Source: Porphyrobacter sp. | Lineage (GTDB): Bacteria > Pseudomonadota > Alphaproteobacteria > Sphingomonadales > Sphingomonadaceae | Reading direction: 5' to 3' | Assembly (NCBI GenBank): GCA_027531395.1 | Contig: JAPZRO010000004.1 | Coordinates: 186,001-250,000 of the forward strand | Length of the DNA: 64,000 nt | In this document: positions 17,772 through 26,003 of the stretch, piece by piece | Layout of the letters: every line of letters starts with the position of its first letter | Position numbering within the stretch: position 1 is the first letter of the stretch | Position numbers and translations under genes: made by a program | Notes under the pieces: model-generated | The model's input: only the letters and a program-made list of their open reading frames with translations | Database searches by the model: none | Told to the model about the DNA's origin: nothing

Positions 17772-18146
17772 GTGACGACCAATCCCGTTGTCCATTTTGA
17801 GATCCCCGTCACCGACATGGACCGTGCGGTGGCCTTCTACGAGGACGTGCTGGGCTATTCGCTGACCCGCGAGAGCGTCGACGGGTACGAGATGGCCTTC
17901 TTCCCCCGCGCCGATGATCGTTTCGGGGCAGCCGGCGCGCTGGCGAAAGGCGATGTCTACCAGCCCTCGCACATGGGCCCGATCATCTACTTCGACGTTT
18001 CCGATATCGACGCGGTGCTGGCCCGGGCGACCGCGCGCGGGGGGCGGGTGCTCTACGCCAAGAAGGACATCGGCGCGGCGGGGTTCGTCGCCGAGTTCGA
18101 GGACAGCGAGGGCAACCGCATCGCGCTCAGCCAGCCGCGCGGGTGA
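17772..18146 (+). CDS. VOC (glyoxalase/bleomycin resistance) family protein; start ambiguous
   Basis: A 124-residue vicinal-oxygen-chelate protein with VVHFEIPVTDMDRAVAFYEDVLGY at its start and FVAEFEDSEGNRIALSQP at its end, the usual beta-alpha-beta-beta-beta modules. Substrate unknown. Two starts compete. GTG 17772 has a perfect AGGAGG 5 bp upstream and gives the normal cytoplasmic length. ATG 17682 overlaps the kup stop and adds 30 residues with a convincing lipoprotein signal (LALLATAC lipobox). I prefer 17772, but both forms may be made. Confidence 0.85.
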   Translation: MTTNPVVHFEIPVTDMDRAVAFYEDVLGYSLTRESVDGYEMAFFPRADDRFGAAGALAKGDVYQPSHMGPIIYFDVSDIDAVLARATARGGRVLYAKKDIGAAGFVAEFEDSEGNRIALSQPRG

Positions 18147-18797
18147 TCAGCCTCCGGTCGGCGGCTCGTTCTTGAGCGGCTCGTCCCGCTCCTCGAAGCT
18201 CAACCCGTGCTTCAGCAGCATCGGGATCTGGCTGAAGGTGAACAGGAAGGTCAGCGGCAGGAACACCCACAGCTTGGCCCACAGCCAGCCTTCGAAGTCG
18301 AGCTGCGCGCGCAGCACCTCGTTGAGGATTGCAAGGGCGAGGAAAAACACCCCCCAGTTGCGCGACAACTTGAGCCAGCCTTCCTCCGACAGTCCCTCGA
18401 AGGCGGCTTCGAGCAGGATCTTGAGCAGCGCCTTGCCCATCAAGAAGCCGCCCAGCAGCGCCACGCCGAAGCAGGCGTAGATGATGGTCGGCTTCAGCTG
18501 CACGAAGGTCGGATCGCCGAAGAAGATGGTGAGGCTGCCGAAGCCGACGATCAGCGCGGTCGAGAACCACAGCATCGGCGAGACCTTGCCGAGCCGCCAC
18601 TTGGACACCAGCAGCGCGGCGACGGCGGCGACCATGAAGGCGCCCGTCCCTGCGATGATCGCGCTGAGCTCGCCCACCGGATTGGGATCGGCGGGGGCCT
18701 GCCAGCGATAGACCGCGAGGAACACCAGCAGCGGCCCGTAATCGACCGCGACGTTGAGCCAGCTCGAGGCGGCCTTCTTGCCTTCCGTCTCACTCAT
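18147..18797 (-). CDS. yciB: Septation/inner membrane protein YciB (IspZ family)
   Basis: Polytopic membrane protein of 216 residues with about five helices and the family features VDYGPLLVFLAVY near the N-terminus, FGDPTFVQLKPTIIYACFG in the middle and NWGVFF late. It is linked to septation and envelope integrity in other bacteria. ATG 18797 overlaps the ftsY TGA, so it is coupled to ftsY. It ends 1 bp from the convergent VOC gene. C-terminal residues about 200-216 form a charged cytoplasmic tail. Confidence 0.93.
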   Translation of the reverse strand: MSETEGKKAASSWLNVAVDYGPLLVFLAVYRWQAPADPNPVGELSAIIAGTGAFMVAAVAALLVSKWRLGKVSPMLWFSTALIVGFGSLTIFFGDPTFVQLKPTIIYACFGVALLGGFLMGKALLKILLEAAFEGLSEEGWLKLSRNWGVFFLALAILNEVLRAQLDFEGWLWAKLWVFLPLTFLFTFSQIPMLLKHGLSFEERDEPLKNEPPTGG

Positions 18798-19723
18798 CAC
18801 GCCACCCCTGCGATCACGCGGGCAACCAGATCGGGATCGAAGGGCCTGAGGTCCTCCATCTTCTCGCCGACGCCGATGGCGTGGATCGGCAGGCCATATT
18901 GCTCCGCCGCCGCGACGAGCACGCCGCCGCGCGCGGTGCCGTCGAGCTTGGTCATGATCAGGCCGGTGACGCCCGCGACTTCCTTGAACACGTCGATCTG
19001 GGCGAGCGCGTTCTGGCCGTTGGTGGCATCGAGCACCAGCACCACATCGTGCGGGGCCTCGGGGTTGAGCCGGCCGAGCACGCGGCGGATCTTCGCCAGC
19101 TCCTCCATCAGCTCCTTCTTGTTCTGCAAGCGGCCCGCAGTGTCGACGATCAGCGCGTCGATCCCGGTATCGGTCGCCTGCTTCACCGCATCGAACACGA
19201 TCGCCGCCGGATCGCCGCCTTCGGGCCCGCGCACGATGTCGACCCCGATGCGGCCCGCCCAGGTGGCGAGCTGCCCGATCGCTGCCGCGCGGAAGGTGTC
19301 GCCCGCTGCCAGCAGCACGCCGTAGTCGTCCTCCTGAAACAGGTGGGCGAGTTTGGCGATGGTGGTGGTCTTGCCGCTGCCGTTGACCCCGATCACGAGG
19401 ATCACCTGCGGGCGCGGGAAGGCTGTGATTTCGAGCGGTTTGGCGACCGGGCGTAGGATCGCGGCGATTTCCTCGGCGACAGCCTCTTTCAGCTCGCGCG
19501 AGGTGATCTCCAGCCCGAAGCGCTTTTCGGACAGCTTGGCGCGGATCCGCGCCGCCGCCGAGGGGCCGAGATCGGACATGATCAGCGCATCCTCGACCTC
19601 GTCGAGCGTGGCATCGTCGAGCTTCGCCGTCCCGCCGCTGGCACCGGGCAGGTTGGCGGCAAGCCGTTCCGAGGTCTTGGCAAACCCGCCGAACAGGCGC
19701 TGGGTCCAGCTGGTTTCACTCAT
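18797..19723 (-). CDS. ftsY: Signal recognition particle receptor FtsY
   Basis: SRP GTPase that docks ribosome-SRP complexes to the translocon. It has the N domain and the G domain with P-loop GVNGSGKTTTIAKLA, DTAGR (G3) and TKLDGTARGG (G4). At 308 residues it lacks the long acidic A domain of the E. coli protein, leaving only the NG core and an amphipathic N-terminus (SWTQRLFGGFAKT), as is common in alphaproteobacteria. ATG 19723 overlaps the mtaB stop by 4 bp. Confidence 0.96.
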   Translation of the reverse strand: MSETSWTQRLFGGFAKTSERLAANLPGASGGTAKLDDATLDEVEDALIMSDLGPSAAARIRAKLSEKRFGLEITSRELKEAVAEEIAAILRPVAKPLEITAFPRPQVILVIGVNGSGKTTTIAKLAHLFQEDDYGVLLAAGDTFRAAAIGQLATWAGRIGVDIVRGPEGGDPAAIVFDAVKQATDTGIDALIVDTAGRLQNKKELMEELAKIRRVLGRLNPEAPHDVVLVLDATNGQNALAQIDVFKEVAGVTGLIMTKLDGTARGGVLVAAAEQYGLPIHAIGVGEKMEDLRPFDPDLVARVIAGVA

Positions 19724-20895
19724 CCAAGCAGGCCCTCCCTGACCTCGCGCACGGTTACATCGATAATGCCGCCCGCCGCCGTGCCGGGGGGCAGGGCGAC
19801 GCGCGCGTAGTTCGGGGCATAGCCGGTGCCGTCGCGCTCGGCGAGGACGGGCAGCGTTTCGCCCACAAGCGATTGGAGCCATGCGGAACGCACTTCGGCG
19901 GCGCGTGCGCGCAATTCGGCTGCGCGGGCCTTCACCATGTCGCGCGGCAGCTGCGGCATTCGTGCGGCGGGTGTGCCGGGGCGGGGCGAGAAGGGGAAGA
20001 TGTGGGCGTGGACGATGCCGAGTTCGTCGATGATCGCGAGGTTTTCCGCGTGGTGGCTCTCGTCCTCGGTCGGGAAGCCGGCGATAAGGTCCGCGCCTAC
20101 GGCAATATCGGGGCGCAGCGCCTTCAATCGCCCCACCAGTTCCACCGCATCGCCCCGAAGGTGCCGCCGCTTCATCCGCTTGAGGATGAGGTCGGCCCCG
20201 TGCTGCAAGCTCAGGTGCAGATGCGGCATCACCCGCGCCTCGTGCGCCAGCAGTTCGAACAGCAGCGCGTCGATCTCGATCCCGTCGACCGAGGACATGC
20301 GCAGGCGGGGGAGGGCGGGGAAGGCGTCGAGAATCGCCTGCACCAGCACGCCGAGGCCGGGCGAGCCGGGCAGATCATGGCCCCAGCTGGTCAGATCGAC
20401 CCCGGTGAGGACCACTTCCTGCGCTCCCGCTGAAAGGTGCGCTTCGACCTCGCGGAGCACCTCCGGCACGGCCAGCGAGCGGCTCGCTCCGCGCCCTTGC
20501 GGGATGACGCAGAAGGTGCAGGCGTGATCGCAGCCGTTCTGCACCGCCACGAAAGCACGGGTGCGCGCCGGGGCGATGGGCGAGGCCTCGGCGGGGATGT
20601 TCCAGCTGCGCGGATCGAGCTTGGCGGCGTTGGCGACCAGCGCGTCGACCTCGTCCATTGCGCCGATCTCGGCACGGTCGATCTCGGCGGCGCAGCCGGT
20701 CACCACCAGCCGCGCACTCGGGTGATCGCGACGCGCGCGGCGGATCGCCTGGCGCGTCTGGCGCAGCGCCTCGCCGGTCACCGCGCAGGAATTGACCACC
20801 ACCAGGTCCCGCTCGCCCGCCAGCATCGCGCGCATCCGCTCGCTCTCGGCGATGTTCATGCGGCAGCCGAGCGAAATGATCGCAGGTGCGCTCAA
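19720..20895 (-). CDS. mtaB: tRNA t6A37 methylthiotransferase MtaB
   Basis: Radical-SAM enzyme that converts t6A to ms2t6A at tRNA position 37. The N-terminal cluster cysteines are in SLGCRMN, VNSCAVT and VTGCAAE, and the radical-SAM motif is CDHACTFC; a C-terminal TRAM-like tail follows. The only start that keeps the first cluster Cys is TTG 20895, which overlaps the dapF TGA (TTGA). The longer minus-strand open frame reaching 21108 is read-through of dapF in another frame. Product 391 residues. Confidence 0.94.
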   Translation of the reverse strand: MSAPAIISLGCRMNIAESERMRAMLAGERDLVVVNSCAVTGEALRQTRQAIRRARRDHPSARLVVTGCAAEIDRAEIGAMDEVDALVANAAKLDPRSWNIPAEASPIAPARTRAFVAVQNGCDHACTFCVIPQGRGASRSLAVPEVLREVEAHLSAGAQEVVLTGVDLTSWGHDLPGSPGLGVLVQAILDAFPALPRLRMSSVDGIEIDALLFELLAHEARVMPHLHLSLQHGADLILKRMKRRHLRGDAVELVGRLKALRPDIAVGADLIAGFPTEDESHHAENLAIIDELGIVHAHIFPFSPRPGTPAARMPQLPRDMVKARAAELRARAAEVRSAWLQSLVGETLPVLAERDGTGYAPNYARVALPPGTAAGGIIDVTVREVREGLLG

Positions 20896-21707
20896 GCGTA
20901 GTCGTCCCAGTCGAAGGTGCCGCGGAAACTCTCTACCGCCGGGCCGCTCATCAGGATGCTGCCTCCCGCTTCCCACGCGATCACGAGATCGCCGCCGGGC
21001 AGGCTGACGGTGACGGGGCTCGCCACCAGTCCGCGCCGGATCGCCGCGACCGCCGTGGCGCAGGCGCCGGTGCCGCAGGCGCGCGTCAGCCCCGCGCCGC
21101 GCTCCCACACCCGGAGGCGCAGGTGATCGGGCCCCGCAAGGCTCGCGACATTGACGTTCACACGCTCGGGAAACAGTGGATCGTGCTCGATCAGCGGACC
21201 GAGCCGGTCGAGCTCCACCGCCTCGGCATCATCGACGAAGAAGATCACGTGCGGATTGCCGACATTGACCGCCATCGGTGCTTCGAGGCTCTCCCAGCCG
21301 ACCGGCATCGTGAAGGTATCCATCGGATAGGCGAGCGGGATCGCGTCCCAGTCGAAGCGCGGCACCCCCATGTCGACCCGCGCGCCGCCCTCCAGCGGTT
21401 CGAGCGTGATCGGCCCGCTGGCGGTCTCGACCACGGCGGGCGCCCCGTGAAGCACGGCAACCGCGCGACTGCCATTGCCGCAGGCTCCGGCCTCGCTGCC
21501 GTCGGAGTTGAAGAACCGGACGCGGAAATCATTGGTTTCGCTCGGCTCCAGCAGCACCAACTGGTCGAAGCCGATCCCGGTCCGCCGGTCGCCCAGCGCG
21601 CGGGCCACGGCAGGCGTCATCGCCGGCAGCGAGGTAGTGCGCGCGTCGAGCACGACGAAGTCGTTGCCGAGCCCGTGCATCTTGATGAAGGGGATAGCCT
21701 GCGTCAC
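20892..21707 (-). CDS. dapF: Diaminopimelate epimerase
   Basis: Converts LL- to meso-diaminopimelate for lysine and peptidoglycan. Both catalytic cysteines are visible: ACGNGSRA in the N-terminal half and ACGTGACA in the C-terminal half. KMHGLGNDFVVLD near the start and NPHVIFFVDD in the middle are conserved. The start is GTG 21707 or GTG 21725; neither has a clean ribosome-binding site. First gene of a coupled dapF-mtaB-ftsY-yciB set. Confidence 0.95.
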   Translation of the reverse strand: MTQAIPFIKMHGLGNDFVVLDARTTSLPAMTPAVARALGDRRTGIGFDQLVLLEPSETNDFRVRFFNSDGSEAGACGNGSRAVAVLHGAPAVVETASGPITLEPLEGGARVDMGVPRFDWDAIPLAYPMDTFTMPVGWESLEAPMAVNVGNPHVIFFVDDAEAVELDRLGPLIEHDPLFPERVNVNVASLAGPDHLRLRVWERGAGLTRACGTGACATAVAAIRRGLVASPVTVSLPGGDLVIAWEAGGSILMSGPAVESFRGTFDWDDYA

Positions 21708-21761
21708 GCCCCCGCATCTATGCACGCGAGGGGCCTGCGTCCAGTCCTGCGCGGGAGCGGT

Positions 21762-23498
21762 CTAGGAGTTGGCCGCGCGCGGCAGGCCCGGTTCCGGCAC
21801 CGGAGCCGGAGCCGCGACCGGCGATCCGGGTAGGTTGCTCGCGCCCGCCAGCTTGCCGCTGGCGGCCAGCCGCCGGCGCACTTCCTCGCCGCTTTCGGGC
21901 TTGCCGTAGACATAGCCCTGCGCCTTGAGCTTGCCCATCGAGCGCAGCGCGGTGAGGATTTCCTCGTCTTCCACGCCTTCCGCAGTGAGCGGCAGATCAA
22001 GCCCGCGGCCCATCGCGACAATCGCGTCCACCAGCCGCGACTGGCCCGAAGGTTCGCGCAGCTCGCTGACGAAGCTGCGATCGATCTTGATCCGGTCGAA
22101 CGGCAGATTGCGCAGCTGTTCGAGGCTCGAATAGCCGGTGCCGAAATCGTCGAGGCTGACCTGCACCCCCTGGTTGCGCAGGGAGGTGATCATGGCGCGC
22201 ACCAGCCCGATATTCTCGTGCAGGCAGCTTTCGGTGATCTCGATCTCCAGCCGCTGCGGCGGGAAATTGCTCGCCACCATCCGCTTGAGCAGGCGCTGGG
22301 CGAACCACGGATCGCGCAGCTGCACCGGCGAGATGTTGATCGACAGCGTCAGGCTGTCGGCCCATTCGCGCGCATCGGCGAAGGCGCGGTCCATCAACTG
22401 CTCGGACAGCTGGGTGATCAGCCCCATTTCCTCGGCGATGGGGATGAAGATTTCCGGGCTGACAAGGCCGAGCTGTTCCGATTGCCAGCGCGCCAGCATC
22501 TCGAAGCCGACCAGCTCGCCGGTCTGGATGTCGACCTGCTGCTCGTAATAGGGCACGAATTCCTGCTGGCTGACCCCGCGGCGGATGCCGGTTTCCAGCT
22601 GGTTGCGGAACCTGAGCTCGCTTTCCATGCTCGGGTCGAACCAGAAGTGGCGGTTCCGGCCCTGCTTCTTGGCGTGGTAGAGCGCCATGTCGGCGCGGTG
22701 CATCAGGGTTTCGGCATCGACCACCGGCCCGGGCGAACCATCGGCATCGTGATCCGTTGAAAGCCCGATCGAGACCGTCAGCTCGACCGTGACCTCGCGC
22801 ACTTCGAGCGGCGCGGCGATGCTCGCGAACAGACGGACGACGAGATCGTCGAGGCGGTCGGTATGCCCCACCGGATAGGGCATGACGAAGGCGAATTCGT
22901 CGCCCCCGAGCCGCGCCAGCCGGGCTTCGCGCGGGAGCAGTTCGCGGATCCGTCCGCTCAGTGTGACGAGCACCGCGTCGCCGCAGGAATGGCCATACAT
23001 GTCATTGATCTGCTTGAAATTATCCAGATCGATCATGCAATAGGCAATGGCCTCGCCGCGCTGGGCAGCGCGGGCGCGCAGCTCCTCGGTGGCGCTCATC
23101 ATGCTGCGGCGGTTGAGGCAATGGGTGAGCGGATCAGTGGCGGCGAGCAGGCGGGCATGATCCTCGGCGCGGCGGCGCTCGGCGATTTCGTGGGTCAGTT
23201 CGCGGTAACGCCGCCAGCCGAAGATGATCAGCGCGATGTTGAGCAAGAGCGCGCTGACCAGCAGCTTGTCAGGCGCGCTGCCCGTACCCAGCAGCGATCG
23301 CACCGCGCTCGGCATCACCGCACCGCCGGTCGCCACCAGCAGCAGGATCGCAGCCGCAGCAATGCCCAGCGCAACGACGTCGCGCTCGGCGCTGTGCAGC
23401 GGATTGTCTGGTTCGTTGTCCTGCAAAGCCGTCAACCCTGAAGCATTCCGGGCGGGACTGCGGCGGGTGCCGCGCCTTCCCCCAATCCCACGCACCAT
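21762..23498 (-). CDS. Membrane-anchored GGDEF-EAL cyclic-di-GMP protein
   Basis: A 578-residue protein: two membrane helices (about residues 41-62 and 80-95), a GGDEF domain with intact GGDEF at 198-202, then an EAL domain. In the EAL domain the signature reads EML (333-335), with the other metal and catalytic motifs NISPVQL, EITES, DDFGTGYSS, KIDRSF and AEGVE all present. Both cyclase and phosphodiesterase activity are therefore possible. The RxxD inhibitory site before GGDEF is not evident. ATG 23498 is the longest start; the first 20 residues are very basic. TTAA-N8-TTAA lies 12-27 bp upstream. Confidence 0.92.
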   Translation of the reverse strand: MVRGIGGRRGTRRSPARNASGLTALQDNEPDNPLHSAERDVVALGIAAAAILLLVATGGAVMPSAVRSLLGTGSAPDKLLVSALLLNIALIIFGWRRYRELTHEIAERRRAEDHARLLAATDPLTHCLNRRSMMSATEELRARAAQRGEAIAYCMIDLDNFKQINDMYGHSCGDAVLVTLSGRIRELLPREARLARLGGDEFAFVMPYPVGHTDRLDDLVVRLFASIAAPLEVREVTVELTVSIGLSTDHDADGSPGPVVDAETLMHRADMALYHAKKQGRNRHFWFDPSMESELRFRNQLETGIRRGVSQQEFVPYYEQQVDIQTGELVGFEMLARWQSEQLGLVSPEIFIPIAEEMGLITQLSEQLMDRAFADAREWADSLTLSINISPVQLRDPWFAQRLLKRMVASNFPPQRLEIEITESCLHENIGLVRAMITSLRNQGVQVSLDDFGTGYSSLEQLRNLPFDRIKIDRSFVSELREPSGQSRLVDAIVAMGRGLDLPLTAEGVEDEEILTALRSMGKLKAQGYVYGKPESGEEVRRRLAASGKLAGASNLPGSPVAAPAPVPEPGLPRAANS

Positions 23499-23628
23499 CG
23501 CATGGGTCGTTAAAGATCGGGTTAATCCGGTGCTTGGCGCGCCGCGGGGCTTGAGTGCGGCCGTGCCGGCGGGCTATCGGCGAGGCGACCTGTCCACCTC
23601 TCCCCGCCTGCAAGGAGCCCCACCCGCC

Positions 23629-24036
23629 ATGGCCTACTGGCTGATGAAATCCGAACCCTTCAAATACAGCTGGGACGATCTCGTCGCCGAGGGCGAGGGC
23701 ACGTGGGACGGGGTGCGCAACTACCTTGCGCGCAACAACCTGATGGCGATGCAGGTGGGCGACGAGGCGTTCTTCTACCACAGCCGCGAGGGGCTGGAGA
23801 TCGTCGGCATTGCCGAGATCACCGTCAGCGGAATCGGCGATCCCACCGACGAGACCGGCAAGTGGGCGGCGGTGAAGCTCAAGGCGAAGGAGAAGTTCGC
23901 CCACCCCGTCACGCTTGCCGCGATCAAGGCCGAGCCGCGGCTGGCCGAGATGCAACTGATCCGCCTGTCGCGCCTCTCGGTCTGCGCGGTCACGCCGGCC
24001 GAATGGGACGTGATCCGCGAGATGGCCCGGGGCTGA
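23629..24036 (+). CDS. EVE-domain protein (thymocyte nuclear protein 1-like)
   Basis: A 135-residue single EVE domain beginning with the hallmark MAYWLMKSEP and WDGVRNYLARNNL; EVE domains belong to the PUA-like/YTH group that recognises modified bases. ATG 23629 has an AAGGAG ribosome-binding site 12 bp upstream. The gene is monocistronic, divergent from the c-di-GMP gene, and the parS site begins 3 bp after its stop codon. The cellular role is not established. Confidence 0.93.
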   Translation: MAYWLMKSEPFKYSWDDLVAEGEGTWDGVRNYLARNNLMAMQVGDEAFFYHSREGLEIVGIAEITVSGIGDPTDETGKWAAVKLKAKEKFAHPVTLAAIKAEPRLAEMQLIRLSRLSVCAVTPAEWDVIREMARG

Positions 24037-24039
24037 CGC

Positions 24040-24055
24040 TGTTTCACGTGAAACA
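24040..24055. promoter_or_regulatory. parS centromere site (ParB binding)
   Basis: TGTTTCACGTGAAACA is a perfect palindrome, identical to the consensus chromosomal parS element (TGTTNCACGTGAAACA) bound by ParB/Spo0J. It extends to 18 bp with flanking C and G (24039-24056). It lies in the 104-bp convergent gap between the EVE gene and the TPP-enzyme gene. Only this one copy was found in the window. Confidence 0.92.
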
Positions 24056-24069
24056 GCCAATGACCCGGC

Positions 24070-24102
24070 AATGATCGTACAATGACTGCACAATGAGCGG
24101 GC
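24070..24102 (+). repeat. Three 11-bp imperfect tandem repeats beside parS
   Basis: AATGATCGTAC, AATGACTGCAC and AATGAGCGGGC run in direct succession 14 bp after parS. The AATGA start is invariant and the rest varies. Two further loose CAATGA-like copies sit between parS and this block. The function is unknown. Confidence 0.5.
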
Positions 24103-24120
24103 AGCGGGCCGGAGCCCGCT
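24103..24120. terminator. Hairpin between convergent genes
   Basis: AGCGGGC, loop CGGA, GCCCGCT: a perfect 7-bp stem in the gap between the convergent EVE and TPP-enzyme genes. It could serve both as a terminator, though there is no long T-run on either side. Confidence 0.45.
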
Positions 24121-24140
24121 TCGCCCCGTTCTGACCCCGG

Positions 24141-25823
24141 CTATCGCGCCCGCGCGCGCAGGCCGCTGATGGTCGCGCCGCTGGCCGCGATGCGCTCGAG
24201 ATCGGTCAGCGCGTGGATCAGCCGGATGCCGGTGCGGCCCTTCGCTTCCTCCAGCGCGGCGACGAATTCTTCCGTTGTGGTGGCCTTGGCGCTCCATCCG
24301 CCGAAGGCCGCTCCGAGCATCGCGAAATCGGGGTTGGCGAGGGTCGTCGCCGAAACCCGGCCGGGATATTCGCGCTCCTGGTGCATCCGGATGGTGCCGT
24401 AGGCGCCGTTGTCGACCACCACCACGATCAGGTTCGCGCCATATTGCGCGGCGGTGGCGAGTTCCTGCCCGTTCATCAGGAAGTCCCCGTCACCCGCCAC
24501 CGCGACCACGGTTCGCTCGGGATAGTGCAGCGCGGCCGCGACCGCCGCCGGCACGCCGTAGCCCATCGCGCCGCAGGTGGGCGCAAGCTGGCCGGGATAG
24601 GCGGTGTAGCGCCAGTAGCGGTGCCACCACCCGGCGAAATTGCCCGCGCCGTTGCAGATGATCGTGTCCGCGGGCAGCATTTCGCGCATCGCCGCGACGC
24701 AGGCGCCAAGGTCCATGCCCGCGTCCGAGGGCTTGGGCGTCGACCATTCGAGCCATTCGGCATGGGCTTCGGCGCCCGCGTCGAAGGGGATGATGTCGGT
24801 CTCTTCCCACAGGGCAGCGGCCTCGGCGAATTCGTCGACCGAGCAGCACAGCGCCAGATCGGTGCGATAGACGCGGCCCAGTTCCTCGGGGTCGGGGTGG
24901 ATGTGGACGAGGGTCTGGCCGGGGTGTTCGAGGGTCGGCACTTCGTAGCCGTCGGTGGTCGCCTCGCCGAGCCGCGCGCCGACCGTGATGACGAGATCGG
25001 CGTTCTTCACCCGCTCGACCAGCTTCGGGTTGGGGCCATAGCCGAGATTGCCGGCATAGACCGGGCTGTCGGGCGCAATGGCGTCCTGCCGGCGGAAGGC
25101 GGTGGCGACCGGCAATCCGATGCGCTCGGCGAATTGCCGGAAGTATTCGCGCGCCTTGGCGTTCCAGCCTGCCCCGCCGATGATCGCGATCGGGCTGGCG
25201 GCATCGGCGATCAGGCCGAGCAGCGCTTGCATCGCATCGGGGCAGACCGCCTGCGCGGGGCGGGTGACGAAGGGGCGGGGGCCAAGGCTCGCAGGCACCT
25301 GCTCGACCAGCATGTCCTCGGGCAGGGCGAGCACCACCGGCCCGGGCCGCCCGCTCATCGCCACGGCATAGGCGCGCGCGATGTATTCGGGGATGCGCAG
25401 CGGATCGTCGATCCGCGCTGCCCATTTGCAGATCGGTGCGAAGAAGGCGGTGAAGTCCACCTCCTGAAAGCCCTCGCGTCCCTGCATCGAGCGGGCGACA
25501 TCGCCCACGAACAGGATCATCGGCTGCGAGTCCTGATGCGCCACGTGAACGCCGATCGAGGCGTTGGTGGCGCCAGGGCCGCGGGTGACGAAGGCGATGC
25601 CGGGACGGCCGGTGCTAGCGGCGTTCATCGCGCCGTCGGCGCAGGCCATGAAGGCCACTCCGCCTTCCTGCCGGCAGGTCACCACATCGATCTCGGGGCG
25701 TTCGGGCAGGGCGTCGAGCACCGCAAGGAAGCTTTCCCCCGGCACGGTGAAGATCCGCGTCGCGCCCTGCTCGGCAAGGCAATCGACCAGCAGCGCCGCC
25801 GCGCTCCGTTTGGAATCAGACAC
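24141..25823 (-). CDS. Thiamine pyrophosphate-dependent acetolactate-synthase-like enzyme
   Basis: A 560-residue TPP enzyme with the three-domain POX/ALS fold. The catalytic Glu of the PYR domain is in FTVPGESF (E30). The C-terminal PP domain has the Mg/TPP motif GDGDFLMNGQELATAAQYGANLIVVVVDN (GDG...N). It is not next to an ilvN-type regulatory subunit, so catabolic or other carboligase or decarboxylase roles are as likely as acetolactate synthase. GTG 25823 is supported by GGGAGAGG 5 bp upstream; the frame extending to 25952 lacks a convincing start. Confidence 0.88.
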   Translation of the reverse strand: MSDSKRSAAALLVDCLAEQGATRIFTVPGESFLAVLDALPERPEIDVVTCRQEGGVAFMACADGAMNAASTGRPGIAFVTRGPGATNASIGVHVAHQDSQPMILFVGDVARSMQGREGFQEVDFTAFFAPICKWAARIDDPLRIPEYIARAYAVAMSGRPGPVVLALPEDMLVEQVPASLGPRPFVTRPAQAVCPDAMQALLGLIADAASPIAIIGGAGWNAKAREYFRQFAERIGLPVATAFRRQDAIAPDSPVYAGNLGYGPNPKLVERVKNADLVITVGARLGEATTDGYEVPTLEHPGQTLVHIHPDPEELGRVYRTDLALCCSVDEFAEAAALWEETDIIPFDAGAEAHAEWLEWSTPKPSDAGMDLGACVAAMREMLPADTIICNGAGNFAGWWHRYWRYTAYPGQLAPTCGAMGYGVPAAVAAALHYPERTVVAVAGDGDFLMNGQELATAAQYGANLIVVVVDNGAYGTIRMHQEREYPGRVSATTLANPDFAMLGAAFGGWSAKATTTEEFVAALEEAKGRTGIRLIHALTDLERIAASGATISGLRARAR

Positions 25824-25956
25824 CTGAACCTCTCCCGTCTTGTCGTCCTGCCCGGCCTCTACAGCCGCGCAGGGCGGCGCGCAAACCGCGCGCGCTCCAC
25901 AGGCGTGCACAGCCTGTCCCAAGCTGTGACAGGGGCGTCGTTGCGGTTCCAAAAGG

Positions 25957-25971
25957 TTAAGAAAGTCTTAA
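25957..25971. promoter_or_regulatory. CtrA-type box TTAA-N7-TTAA
   Basis: TTAA-GAAAGTC-TTAA matches the CtrA recognition sequence and is also the inverted repeat TTAAG-N5-CTTAA. It sits 32 bp upstream of the 63-residue protein gene, in promoter position. CtrA is the alphaproteobacterial cell-cycle/motility response regulator. Binding is inferred from sequence alone. Confidence 0.6.
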
Positions 25972-26003
25972 AACGGGCGGTCCTGCCAAGGGAGACTCGA
26001 ACA

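Noticed and set aside
21762..23498. EML instead of EAL as proof of a dead phosphodiesterase domain
   Set aside because: The middle residue of the signature varies in active enzymes, and the other metal-binding motifs are intact.
25542..25550. CACGTGAAC as a second parS
   Set aside because: Only one half matches the consensus and it lies inside the TPP-enzyme coding sequence.
24213..25980. Long plus-strand open frame antisense to the TPP enzyme
   Set aside because: Only its last 64 codons (from 26004) look like a gene; the rest is antisense to the TPP enzyme, with shadow-type composition.
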